This document shows positions 35,431 through 46,569 of a DNA stretch of 64,000 nt, in pieces. The stretch is from contig CANUEZ040000129.1 of NCBI GenBank assembly GCA_948099385.1, positions 5,332,001-5,396,000 on the forward strand, written 5' to 3'. The position numbers and the translations under genes were made by a program. The stretch is from Fasciola hepatica (taxonomy: Eukaryota; Platyhelminthes; Trematoda; Plagiorchiida; Fasciolidae). The number at the start of each line of letters is the position of its first letter. Position 1 is the first letter of the stretch. The notes under the pieces were generated by a model. The model had not been told where the DNA came from. It did no database searches and saw only the letters and a program-made list of their open reading frames with translations.

Positions 35431-35959
35431 CCTCATTTCTTGTATGATTCAAACGGGCTCTGGTATTTCATTGACAGTCACTATACAACAGTTCTCAATA
35501 CGTGTCGCCAAATGGGCTGTCAAATACTAATCACTCATTTGGACACAAACTAAATCAACCAATCATGACGGAACAGCTAGATTCGGTCCTCGATATCCAA
35601 TCCATAGGAAGGTATTCGTACTCTGACCAGGTATGGGATCACGTGATTTCTGTGCCTTTGTTATTCTTATTGCATTCAGTCTGCTTGATATGACCTTATC
35701 CATTTTCTGTCCATAACTGTCTGTCGTTTTGTTCTCCACAATAAATTATTTACTCATCCAATGAGTTGTATTCGTACTCCACCACGAAAGGACGACTGGC
35801 ATATTTGTTGCGGCAAAAAGAAAAGCTAGATTGGAGCAAGTTGTTATAGACATAACGTTTTACTAAGCACTAAGCTTTGACAAATAATAATGATTGCGTC
35901 ACTACTCTGCACCATATTTGTTCAGCCTAGCTGAGTACACTCGATACATTCCTAGTAAA
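35431..35959. other. No recognisable feature
   Basis: A 63-codon frame (35502-35693) has no motif; nothing else recognised. Confidence 0.4.
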
Positions 35960-36180
35960 TTCATTGTTCTGTATTTGTTCGCTGGACCATGACATCGTCT
36001 CTTTGTAAAATCGAAAGTCATCAGTCGTGTTCATGACGGTAGAGAAAGTGCCCCTATACAAAATCAACTTTCGCCACGTCATCGAGCTATGTCATCTAAT
36101 GTTTCTACAATTCCCGTTTTCAAACTTCGTGGTTCGCATTCGAGAAATGATAGTTTACTGGCTTAGATTATCATAGTCAT
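35960..36180 (+). pseudogene. Possible gypsy integrase C-terminal remnant
   Basis: Paralogous to 30300-30560. The + frame reads RESAPIQNQLSPRHRAMSS, similar to the C-terminal 'RH.NQLRpRHR' segment of some Ty3/gypsy integrases. Stops and frameshifts surround it. Confidence 0.4.
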
Positions 36181-37510
36181 TCTACACCTCGACCCAACAT
36201 CCAATCTCCAACTGCCCCAGGAAGTAATGTGAACCGATGATGTCAATTTGTGTCCAGGCATAGGGCCTACTAATGCAAATTGCTTATTCGAATTATTCTC
36301 TTGGCTGACTTCAACAACCAACCACAAAATATCTTTCACACAGTTCCTGCTATATTCCAGCAATATTTCAGAGTCACAAAGATTCAAATACAGACACCAT
36401 ATGGTTAGTTGTGCATTCGAGGTCGGCAAACTCACCTCCATTATCTGAATTCCGAATAATGATTTCAAGCATTGCAGTTGAAATCAGATCAAATTAAATG
36501 AGGAAATTCGACATTTGGTTTGCAAAATTATTATCACTCATGTCATGATTATTTTGCCAAATTCAGTTGCAGGTCACATGGAAAATATTTCGGGTCATTC
36601 AGTACCCATTGATAGCTTACGGAACAAAGTAAAACAAACATCACAATGGTAACTGTGTGATATCCTCATTTGAGAAATCGTTGTTCATCCGCATTGGGTG
36701 CAACGGACACACTGTATTTCCTGTGAACTTGACTCTGGTTTTGTTGTCACGGTTCAGTCAAGCCATGTCACTGTGGACCTTGTTTCCACTGGTTATCCTA
36801 CGTCTTTACTCGGCGTCTTCATGTCCGATGATAATATGGATTTCTACCTGTGCTGAGATCGTTCTCATTGTAGCACAGCAAATCATTCTTCAAGAGACAA
36901 CTCCGCTTTCTGAAACAGCATGGTAAATTGACGTAGAAGCAAAAACAGAAAGATCGATGCGAATTCCTCCCACGACTATCAGACAATTATGAACAAAACT
37001 GTAACCTTGAGAGCTAGAAACGCACCAGGGAATTTCAATTTTTCACTATATCTTTATGATTCGCTGTGAAAACCGTAGGCTTGCTAAAAAGACCTACCAT
37101 TATTTGACGAACAAATCATACACCATCATTCACCGAAAAAATCAAATAAAAGACCAACCGAATATTCCATTTTCCTTATCAATATGTCCGTCTTTCGACC
37201 AAGTTGGATTTTACATTATATGTTACGAATGAGAATAGTAAATGAGAAAGATTTCTGCACATTTACTGATGCAAACACAATGTCGGTGTCATAGAGACCG
37301 ATGGAATGCATAGAATGTTTTCAAATGGGGTATTCTGCAGTATACATCTAATCTCACTCTTTTATATCGTAAAATGCCGAGAATTTTCAATGGTATTTCG
37401 ACTCATCTGTGGTATGTGAAACACTAGTATGCCACACAGATTCGTCTGAATCGTTGCAACGAGATCAGTTTGGAATGTATACCACCAGTATCCTCAGTAT
37501 TGGCAACCAT
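36181..37510. other. No recognisable feature
   Basis: Includes an 89-codon hydrophobic frame (36657-36926, +) with no identifiable domain. No known repeat family seen until C1 starts. Confidence 0.4.
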
Positions 37511-39897
37511 TTTCATGGACTCGTATTGATCGGGTGAGATGAAAAGCTCAATCGTGATATTCAACCTACAGAATAAATTATCACTGCAATCGAGAGTACG
37601 TTCATTACTCTCCTTCACAAGCAATAAGGACGAATATATGATGGACCAGATATGAAGTTCTCATTTTGTGTGCGCGTTGGTATTTGGAGAACTAATGAAC
37701 AATCACCAATCTACCAATGATTGTCTCAAATTATTCTCGTCCATTCGTGTTAGTTCATACGGACTGATAACTAAGCTACACAGAGTAAACTGAATTGTTC
37801 CAAATAACATTGAATTGGTATTTAGGAGAGGTTTCGTGAGACTAAACACACTACCGCTCACACCATCACACAGACACACACACATACATTAACAAGCACA
37901 CACACACACACGGTGACCACAACTCACCACCTTTCTCTGAAGCATCAAATTGATTTGTGGGATAGAAGACGAGAACTATGGTCGTCAGTGGAAGCTTTTG
38001 ATATGTTTCAGTGGAAAGGAAACACGGAGATCATATCAATTCATTGGTTGCATACGATTTCGTTTCATATTGAAAATTGAGAATTACAATACTGTGGTTT
38101 CCGTAATTCAATTCAAGTCAGTTCATCTGAGATCATATTAGTTGACATTTTTGCAGATCAGATTAGATCAGATCAGATGGAGGTCGTGTTTTGTACCAAG
38201 TTTTTCATGTCTGGAGATTTCCGATACGTCAGAAATGCACGCGAATGAGGTCAAATCCATTCCGTTCCGTTCAGTTCGACAGGTGATCTTTCGAGTCAAA
38301 ATGGCTGAGTTTCGTCGAATTGGATTGTGTTAGAACAAGTGAGATACTTCAATTCAGGTCATCTCCCATCTCGTAGATGTGCTATGGTGCTATGGACGAA
38401 CATTTATTGACAGGGAGAACCAGATAATTTTCACGGTCGACGAAACTGAATACTGTCTTTCTGACAATAAGAAGGAGATTGTGGTTCTACAGGAGATATT
38501 CAAGTGCCGTAAGATACGCCTTGTGTATAACGCATGGAATATAACACGGAGACGAGTTTGATTCGAACGCGCACACGTTTCGCACGCTCTGAATCGGTGG
38601 GCTACATTACCAGCGGACAGTTTCGATGAAGTATTCATGGATAAAATTGATCCCCATTGGATGTGTCTCATTTGGTACAAATCGTCGGATTCATGGTTTA
38701 GCAAAATGATATGAATTGGGTTTATGCGTTTCTTTGTGTACGTATAGGTCAACGCTAGCACCATTTGGTATTTTATGTGGTAAGAATCGAATTTTGGTGC
38801 ATGTTTAGTGCTGGGATAAATGATAAATCAGGAAGAGTAATCGCATATTTGGACAATGAGAATTGTTTATCTGCCTGACTCGATTTTAAATAAGCATCAC
38901 TTGTACTCACGTCCAGGTGCTTAATGTACAGAATAATGACAAATGATAGGAGATAATTGTGAACTTGAGAAAATCACACATCGATTGACAAAATTCATTT
39001 CGATTAGAAAACTGTTTGTTGAAACATTCACTTCGTGTTTCTTCATTCTCATTGATCATGGAATATGTTGGATAATAATGACAAATAACTGATGAATTGG
39101 CTGGTTACCACTGCACTCAACAAACCTAATGGTGTACACAAACGGGTCGACAGTGTGTCAAGTAATGTGGGGTAGAAATTTATTGGAATATACGAGACCG
39201 ATATTATCATATCACTCTCAGATGAATATTTGAATTGAATTTTCGAATAGTTGCACTCTGTCATCGTGGGTACATGTGGGGATCTATAATGGGTCCTCGA
39301 AAATGAATGATATGAACAATCCCATATGGAAAGTATAATGTGGTTGGACTTGGTACATTTGATACCTTCCCGTGATTGTTTATATTCCGGAGGTTCATTT
39401 GGAGAACAGGGTTATGAAAACGGTGGTGTGGAAATGGCACGATTGTAAGTAGAACAATGTTGGGCGTAATCAATCGATCATCGGATTTGTCATAAACTTC
39501 CACGCACTTGATTAGTGAAGCACGTGACAGTGTTAAACATTACGACTAGGGAAGTGTGATTGAATCAAATGGTAGACAATATCCATTCTTACTTCCTGGT
39601 GCTAAATGTCGAGGAGCATGAATGAATGTGAGAAGAAACGATTGTGGATATGAGAGAACTACTTCATAATTTGATGATTTATCGAGGTTAGTAAATTCTC
39701 CAGTACGATGATCTGCATTATCCATACGTTCACCGAGAGAACCCAAAACATTCTCCTCAATTGTGACATCTCCGGTTCAATTTTGCTCTATATAGTGTAG
39801 TGACCTCGATCGCATTGAGAAAATGACTGTTTTCTGGACACCATTTTGGATCTATTTTCTCTACGATCCTTTCTGACGTTTGACAACGACCTCATAG
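37511..39897 (+). repeat. C-family repeat, copy C1
   Basis: About 2.4 kb unit recurring at 46.6, 49.9 and 60.0 kb, and partly at 27.2, 33.5 and 63.6 kb. Landmarks are AAAAGCTCAATCGTGATATT, a CA microsatellite (about 37870-37912), GATCA-rich stretch (38155-38180), an AACCAGATAATTTTCACGG block (38410-38430), CGTCCAGGTGCTTAATG (38911-38927) and a second related exon-end-like site (39588-39600). Minus-strand frames (38390-38764, 39261-39503, 39546-39746) recur in all copies; 39546-39746 spans an exon-like region described in findings. It ends where the LTR begins. Confidence 0.9.
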
Positions 39898-40221
39898 TGT
39901 TCTCCGGTTGCGTACGTTTTACTGGACTGACTTTTCCGAGGTTTCCGTCGACTTTGTTTTAAATATCTTTCGCTTTCGTTCGTTCGCCGATTGTACACGC
40001 TCGCGGTTCGCTTTCTGCACAGCCGTTACGTTTCGTTTTCCGTTCGGTGTATCTCTCGTATTGGCACTGTTTCGGTGCCACGATATATAGAATACACCTT
40101 GCATCTGTAAACCGACTAGCGTCTTCTCTATTCGTCCGAAGGAGGGGATATCCTTGGTATTTCGCTGCTAGACCCAATAGGAGACACGTTCATCAGCCAC
40201 TCTTCAACGTCTTCTATAACA
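39898..40221 (+). mobile_element. Solo LTR of the CsRn1-like gypsy element (in C1)
   Basis: 324-bp segment, noticeably more GC-rich than its surroundings, starting TGTTCTCC and ending CTATAACA (TG...CA). It contains a TATA-like GATATATAG near 40080. It recurs at the same place in C2, C3 and C4. In C3 it stands directly upstream of gag, which identifies it as the LTR. The exact ends are inferred from TG...CA and from the LTR-free C0; no target duplication could be recognised. Confidence 0.7.
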
Positions 40222-40860
40222 GGTATAATACAATGTGCTGTCTAGTCACATTAGTTTGTGTGTTGTATCTGATATATTGTTATGATTGTGTTTGTCATAA
40301 TGCATTGTTATAAAAGCACAACAACCACTATACTATTACACGTCACATTGCATCAAATCACATCACATGAGTGAATTTATTCCCACATGTGATCAAATCG
40401 AATCAGATCACGTCAGATCAGTTCAAACGTGTGCAAATCGATTCCATCACAACTGATCTGATCAGTTGACACTATATCAAACGAGATGCATTTGGATTAT
40501 GTGTATCGCAAAACTATAAACCAGATCACTAGTAATTTCACTCAGATCGAAGCCAATTTGCACTGATAAACACGAGTGACAAGAAACGAACTCGTTCTTT
40601 CTGCATACATGTTTATCAGATTGGAAACAACTTACAATCGAGAGTGAACCACTCCCTTATCACTAGCATTTGGTTTGAATTAATCTCGGTTGAAATAATT
40701 CCAATTCAACGTGAGTTCAGCTTGAGGTTCAATGAAGGATTTCGTCAGGAACCGTGTAGTGTCATGATGTTTTCCATCCCAAGTGTTTGGATTCAGCTTT
40801 GTCAAACTGTCAAACAGATTTGGATGATGATTACTTTTGTTCGATCTGATGGAATAGAAA
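40222..40860 (+). repeat. T-family repeat, copy T1 (3' end replaced by S1)
   Basis: Follows the LTR. Contains CACATTAGTTTGTGTGTTG, a GATC-rich tract (about 40390-40425), the palindrome CAACTGATC-T-GATCAGTTG (40450-40468) and a GACAAGAAACGAACTCGTTC block. It departs from T3/T4 at about 40740; the remaining 120 bp before S1 are unassigned. Confidence 0.8.
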
Positions 40861-42275
40861 TTATCTGCAATTATTGTGTGCACGAGTATTTGCGCGTATA
40901 ATGTAGCACTTAGCATATTTCGCGTTACCTCTTTATTAGCACTAGAACGCGAAGGGTGTCCGAGGAGACACTGACTCGTAGGAAAAATCGAATAACTTTT
41001 TTGGTTTTCATAGCAATTTGTTGAAATTTCGTGAATTCGCCTGATGATGAGTTTTACGCGTTTTCTTGAAGTTTCATTGAAGTGGTCTTTCATAATTGCA
41101 TTCCATTCCCCTAATAACTTTAGCATATTTCAAAAGACCTCACTATTGGCTTTCGAATTTGTTCGGATTAGTATGTGTGGGACATTATTCTGGCTTTGTG
41201 ATTCAAAGTGTCCATACGGACATGTCGCCATTGTCGAACAAGCTACTGCCCACACCAATTCATCTCAGTACAGACGTGCCAGAGACTGGTATTCCTGGTC
41301 ATAAACCAATTAATCAATTAGAAACGTGTTTCGAAAATGAAATGAGTTGGATGCGAGATTGGAGATCAGGTGGGAAACAAGTGGTCCACATTTTGTTATC
41401 AGTTGTGATCATCCATTGTATTATAGTCAAATGTGAAATGACTAGCTAATTCATCAGTATGTACTCAGAATCATGGAGGTACGAAATGTGCATCCATATG
41501 TTCGTCACAACCCTGCCCTAATGAGACCAGTATGTAGTTCTGTAACTATCACTCAAACAGTTGATGGTAGATGTTCTAACACCCTCCAATATTGGCGATT
41601 CGCATACCCTCAACACAGTTTTACCGTCAACGACACAGTCAGTCAAAGTTGGGCCAATGCACCCCTTCACAATCAAACGGCGAATGTTTTTTCTGATCAT
41701 GCACACTCGCACAGTCCGGTGCAAGAAAGTCGTCCTTTGACTGATTTCATCCTACTCTACATAAGATTACCTCACAACCGTGTGTGCGTCTGTGTTGCAG
41801 TTGGCGAACACATGCACACGCGAATCGGTAGTTTTCAAAACCGACGAATCCCAGACAGACTTATCAGTTTGATTTTTCGAACCTTCACTCGTGAAGCTAA
41901 TTGAGTGTTATTCAGAACGAGCAGCGGTTATCCTATTGTATCCAATTATCCTTCTCACTCTACTGACCTCTCTGATCGAGCCTTAGTTTTCGGTGTCTCA
42001 GTTACGCGGTCAATGCGATTCACATGTTGTGTATTAGATGTGCAGACAACCAACCGCTCAGATTATCCGTCATAGCAGCCGCACTCAGCACAGCCGTGAC
42101 ACGGGCATATGGGCCATGTGCGATCCAGACTATTGCACTTGTAGATCAGACATCTTTGGCAGTAACCAACACATTTGTGCGTGAATGTTCGTGACCACGA
42201 AATAAAAGTGACTTCGTGCAACAGGTGATCTAGCCGGTGATTATCGATGTCCATTCCGTTTCAGTGGCATACTCC

Positions 42276-42300
42276 TTGTTGTTGTTGTTGTTGTTGTTGT
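42276..42300. repeat. (TTG)n microsatellite
   Basis: About eight TTG units followed by a T run; absent from S0 at the corresponding place. Confidence 0.95.
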
Positions 42301-42963
42301 TTTTATGCCTTAGAAAGCAGCGCAACCTGACCCGTCAGACGAGAAATGCACTATATTTGATTTTCTAATGAGATGCCGGTTGTCACCATGTGCGAACACA
42401 AAACCCAGCAACCTGTATATTCATTGTGGTTCATCAAAATCTGAGGTGGTTCGAAGGAGAACATGTTTTCGTACTATAGCTAGCGGGATTGATGGAAACA
42501 CCTGTTGTCCATGTCTGGCGATCGAAAAGACCACAGAACAGACAGGCCTTCATTGTTGGGCGGTCGACTGAATGAGCGCATCTCTGTGCCTGCGCACGTG
42601 GGCACAAGCTGGGAACAAAAATTAGATCCAGTTGGTTTGGGTACCGATCATAATCGACGTACGCGTCAACCACGCAGTGACATGTTTTCCCAAGTTGAGC
42701 TGTATTCTCGTGGATGAGCACACCATTGCCAAATCACATATGTGCACCACGCATGTTCAGACACGAGATAATTGTGCTATTTTTGGGATAGGAGGCCTCA
42801 GTCTATGTAAATTATGCAAACAATTTCCCTGCTGTTCCTAAATTGTGAACAAATGTGCATGCACATAAGTACGCTCACTCAGTCACCCAGATTTCAACGA
42901 CGGCAAGGCCTGTCTGCTCCGTGATTCTTTAACCATCAGGGTTTCAACAACAGGTGAATGGTA

Positions 42964-43075
42964 TTTTGATACCGGATGGAGCTAAGTCCTTTTGTCTGTG
43001 ATCTGTCTTAGTTGCCCATGCACTCATACGTCTCACGTGACATGTTTGCGACGCGTGTGTGGCGTGCAACTACCA
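42964..43075 (+). repeat. Dispersed repeat X, copy 3
   Basis: Starts TTTTGATACCGGATGGAGCTAA and is alignable with 6585-6713 and the reverse complement of 1479-1606. Lies inside S1. Confidence 0.55.
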
Positions 43076-44918
43076 CGAGGATACAGCATAGGATCTGCAA
43101 AATGTGTTGGAAACCAAGGAAAATGTGAGTGTAGATTTAGCGCAGAATTAAATGAAAATAACCGGCTGTTTCTGAGTCGCTAAACGAGAGGTCGCTTACA
43201 AAATGAGGTGGCCCTGAACACCTTGCTTTCGTGTCCTGGATAGTGGATTATGGGTCTTCCTCGAGTATGAACCGATTACCAGATTTCAGTGGAATTTTGA
43301 GGAAGGGCGCAATATTTATCTTCAGAAAAGTTAGGAATTTCCAACAAACCACTACGAAAATCATGTTATTCAACTTTTACAACGAGCCAGTACCACGTTC
43401 GACTATTTCGGTGTTCTAATGCTAATTAAGAAGCAAAACCAATTATGTCAAAATTTGCACTGTACGCGCAAATGATCATACACACAATAATTGCAGTTAA
43501 TGTGCATCCCACCATAACAAACTTTATTGTTTTCCAAAGTAATCACCAGGGAAGTTGGAAGAGAGAACCACTGCAACTGTAGTGATTATCATTCATCCCT
43601 ACTTGATAACTTGATGAGGCCTTTGGAATTAATTTATTGCAGTCAAATACAATATACACATTTAACCTGTATAGTCGGATTGGTGATTTGATCTAGCTAG
43701 ATATTAGGAGACAGATCTAAGCGGAGCACCAGTTGTGTCGAGTAATCATTAGTCGGACAAAAGCATGTTTGTAAGAGCAGACGTGTTGTCGGGTACGCCG
43801 TACGATAAGCGATAGTTTGGAGTGCAACCACGTGGTGTATTGCACTTGGTAACTGATCTCTGGTTGGGAGTGGGATGCCGCTTGTCGTTGAAATACGTAG
43901 CAAGTTTTTTGCTGACATAAATGAATTCATCGGTTCATTATTTACCACGTCATGACATATTTACTGTTCCCGATGGTTTAAGAGAGGCTATAACTTGTGA
44001 TTCACTGTTTCAGTGGTAATACTCATTATGGTTCACATCAGGGATCCTTTGAAATGAGATTTACATGCCTTCACGGTAATTTATGTATCACACGGGTCGC
44101 ATTTTACATCCTCTAAATGGCTGCACAAAATCAAATTTTAATTGTTTGATATATCCAGACGGCATCGGTATTGATAACAATAGGTGTTTACCGCATAAAA
44201 CGCGACTGTCGGAAGCGATCTGAACCACTAGATTCGTGACATTCAAACTGAACTAACTCCTCACAGAACATCGAGGAATCGACTTCATGCTGATATTTAC
44301 CCGTCAACAATCATGGCTTTCACGCGCGAGATCGTTTCCACCGTGTACATTACGTGGTCTAAGCGATTAGGTTAGCCTGTCTGAGCCCAAGAAGAATAAA
44401 TCGGCAATTTGCCAACTGAAAATAGTAGTCCGATGCAGAATGTAGTTCATATGGAGTGGAACATATAACCAAAATATTTTCACGGCCTAAAAACACACTA
44501 TACACCGATAATGTCCATCTGTAGGCATACGAAGAGTATGCTCACTCATCTCAGCGTGTTTAGACTTTTCGATATCTGGTGACTGACTTCAACTCCCAAC
44601 CCCAGAATTCCTTTTGCCCGTCCCTATCTTTGCTTATTTCTTTCTGAATGATGGCCATGATTTTGAGCCACATCAAATTCCACGTAAATCCTTCACAGTG
44701 GGAACTCTTGCGTCTGCACAGAATGGAATGTGATGGTGGTGTTACAGATGATGCATTTTGATGAAAGCTGAACGCGTCTTCTCTTTGCGCGTCCACGATT
44801 CATCCAATATCCGATACACTGGTTGCAGATTGCCGAAATTGGGTCAATCAGTTGGGATTTCCTCTGCGAGGGCAAACCACGAGGCCAGTAATAATATTTT
44901 CAAAATCGAACGTGTAAA

Positions 44919-45240
44919 CTACATCCAAGTTATCGGCGCACCGTAGTCTTCCAACTTAAGTAAATCTTCAGTTACAAGCACAACATTATCCACATATTCT
45001 AAGTAAATTAGTCCACTGATGGAGCACAAATTGGTGGTGCAATTACTACTTTGGTTTGAGACTAACTCCAGAGCCATTTCGGTTCCAAATTTGGGGGCAG
45101 GTAGTGGAGTGAACGGCAACCGTGACAAACACCAAGTATCGTGGTGCACTTGGGTGAATGATTGACGTAAGCAGAAATAGGGCTTCACTTGTTCGAACCC
45201 AATGATTGAAGGAGAGAGGTGGATTTTCATGGACCACTGT
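44919..45240 (-). pseudogene. Non-LTR reverse transcriptase palm fragment (inverted)
   Basis: Minus-strand frames read a degenerate RT palm. GVCHGCRSLHYLPPNLE (about 45130-45080) corresponds to 'GVrqGCpLSp.LfNl'. In a second frame LIYLEYVDNVVLVTEDLLKLE (about 45005-44945) corresponds to 'LeYADDivLl', with YADD changed to YVDN, so the second catalytic Asp is lost. It points opposite to the LINE piece that starts 50 bp to the right. Confidence 0.6.
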
Positions 45241-45289
45241 TTAGTGGTAGGCAGAACCAGAACCGGTCTTATGTTCCACCAGTGATCCA

Positions 45290-46560
45290 GTGCCCGCGAA
45301 ATATTTTCGCGTGGGAATGAACCCGATTTCAGACCTGGTATGGATTGTGTCGACCACGTCTTCATTCTCCGGCAAACCTTAGAGCATAGACACATCTCCC
45401 ATAGGTCCACGATCTCTGTCTTTCTTGATCTGAAAGCGGCTTTCGACTCAGCCGACCAAACAGTTCTCTGGCGCTGTCTCTCTTTGAAGGGTGTACGAGA
45501 GAAGTTTATTTCTCTTTTCCATTGCTTGTATGCAAACGGCCGAAACCGAGTTCGTGCTTACGGCAATCTTTCACTCGAGTTCATCACGGGAAGTGGTGTT
45601 TGTCAGGGTTGCCCCCTTTCGCAGTTCCTCTCCAATTTCGCAATTGAAGTGATTCTTGAGATAGCCCCACACTCGTGTGATAATAGTGGCATCGATCTTT
45701 GTTCAGATAGTAAAGTGTGTGACTTGGAATACGCGGACGATATTGTTCTTCTGAGTGACAATTCAGGTAAGATGCGTGCTATCTTAGATAGGTTTAGCAA
45801 CGGAGTAGCAATGTTTGGGATGCATCTTGCACTTCAAAAGTGTGAAATGCTGCTACAGGACTGGGTTGGTTCAATATTAAGTCTCTTCTTCACAGTGAAA
45901 GCTCTAGTTGAAGTGGATAAGTTTTGTTACTTGAGTGATTAAATCTCACCGAATGGACAGATTTCGGATGAAGTGTAATCGCGCATAGAGAGAGCACGTT
46001 TGGCTTTTGCCAACCTCCGTCATCTGTGTCACCGGCGTGACATCCGATTGTCTGTTGAGGGTAGAATGTACAATGGAGTGATTAAGTATGTTTCTTATAT
46101 TGTTCAGAAAATTGGCCGTTGAGGCTAGAAGATAGGCGAGGTCTGTTGGTAATCGAGCATCGATATCTCCGTAGAATTGTCCGAGTTTAGTGGGAACTTC
46201 GCATCAGCAATGCTGAAGTTAGGCGTAGGGTACTGGGAACCAGAGTTCATTCTCTGGATAAAGTACTGAATTTAGACGTGTTAAGATGTTTGGGGCACGT
46301 GTTACGCATGCCCACTGATAGACTTCCTCGGTGTGCACTGTTCTCTGAGGCAGGTAGTGATTGGCAGATAAGTGGAGGTGGTCAGTCAATGACATGGCAA
46401 AAGGGTATGTGAAGCTTGACCAGTGGACTTGGCCACGTAGGACGTGTTAGACTTCCAGGTTTGGGTCGATGGGATTCGCCAATGAAGTAGATGGAGACAT
46501 GAGGTGATATGGCCAGGTGTCGAGGAAAAAGGCCGCACACAACTTTGTTCATCGTGGATA
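45290..46560 (+). pseudogene. RTE-like LINE, reverse transcriptase 3' half
   Basis: From about 45290 the + strand reads NEPDFRPGMDCVDHVFILRQ, then the open frame 45340-45942 (200 codons). That frame has FLDLKAAFDSAD (motif A), SGVCQGCPLSQFLSNFAIE (motif B) and LEYADDIVLLSDN with an intact YADD at 45730-45741 (motif C). After the stop the reading continues in pieces: RARLAFANLRHLCHRRDIRLS, HRYLRRIVRV, ELRISNAEVRRRVLG (about 46195-46240), CLGHVLRMPTDRLPRCALFSEAG (about 46290-46360) and SLTSGLGHVGRVRLPGLGRWDSPMK (about 46415-46490). These are the usual C-terminal blocks of the RTE-type LINEs abundant in trematodes. Frameshifts and stops make it dead; the endonuclease domain is missing, as in a 5'-truncated copy. 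It runs into C2. Confidence 0.85.
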
Positions 46561-46569
46561 TGAAATTTC

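Larger units (their letters stand above)
40866..44731 (+). repeat. S-family repeat, copy S1
   Basis: About 3.9 kb, the longest S copy. Its first 1.2 kb is near-identical to S0. It contains a (TTG)n tract and, within a 1.2-kb stretch absent from S0, dispersed repeat X (42964-43075). From 42823 on it is part of the segmental duplication with S2. It lacks a roughly 48-bp piece present in S0 near 33390. Frames on both strands (for example 41096-41449, 41473-41904) are not recognised. Confidence 0.85.

Noticed and set aside
36657..36926. 89-codon hydrophobic frame as a membrane protein
   Set aside because: Composition follows a T-rich stretch; no start context, homologous copy or domain.
39908..40313. 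Open frames of 60-88 codons on both strands over the LTR
   Set aside because: They lie inside the LTR and recur only because the LTR does; overlapping on both strands.
42992..43183. Cysteine-rich peptide (SCPCTHTSHVTCLRR...) flanked by an apparent AG acceptor and GTGAGT donor, resembling an SLX1-type zinc finger exon
   Set aside because: The segment is dispersed repeat X; in the older copies at 1.5 and 6.6 kb the same frame lacks the key cysteines, so the resemblance arose by drift in one lineage.
44919..45410. 163-codon minus-strand frame taken as one protein
   Set aside because: Its first part is simply antisense to the plus-strand LINE RT; only the end (below about 45240) carries real RT motifs.
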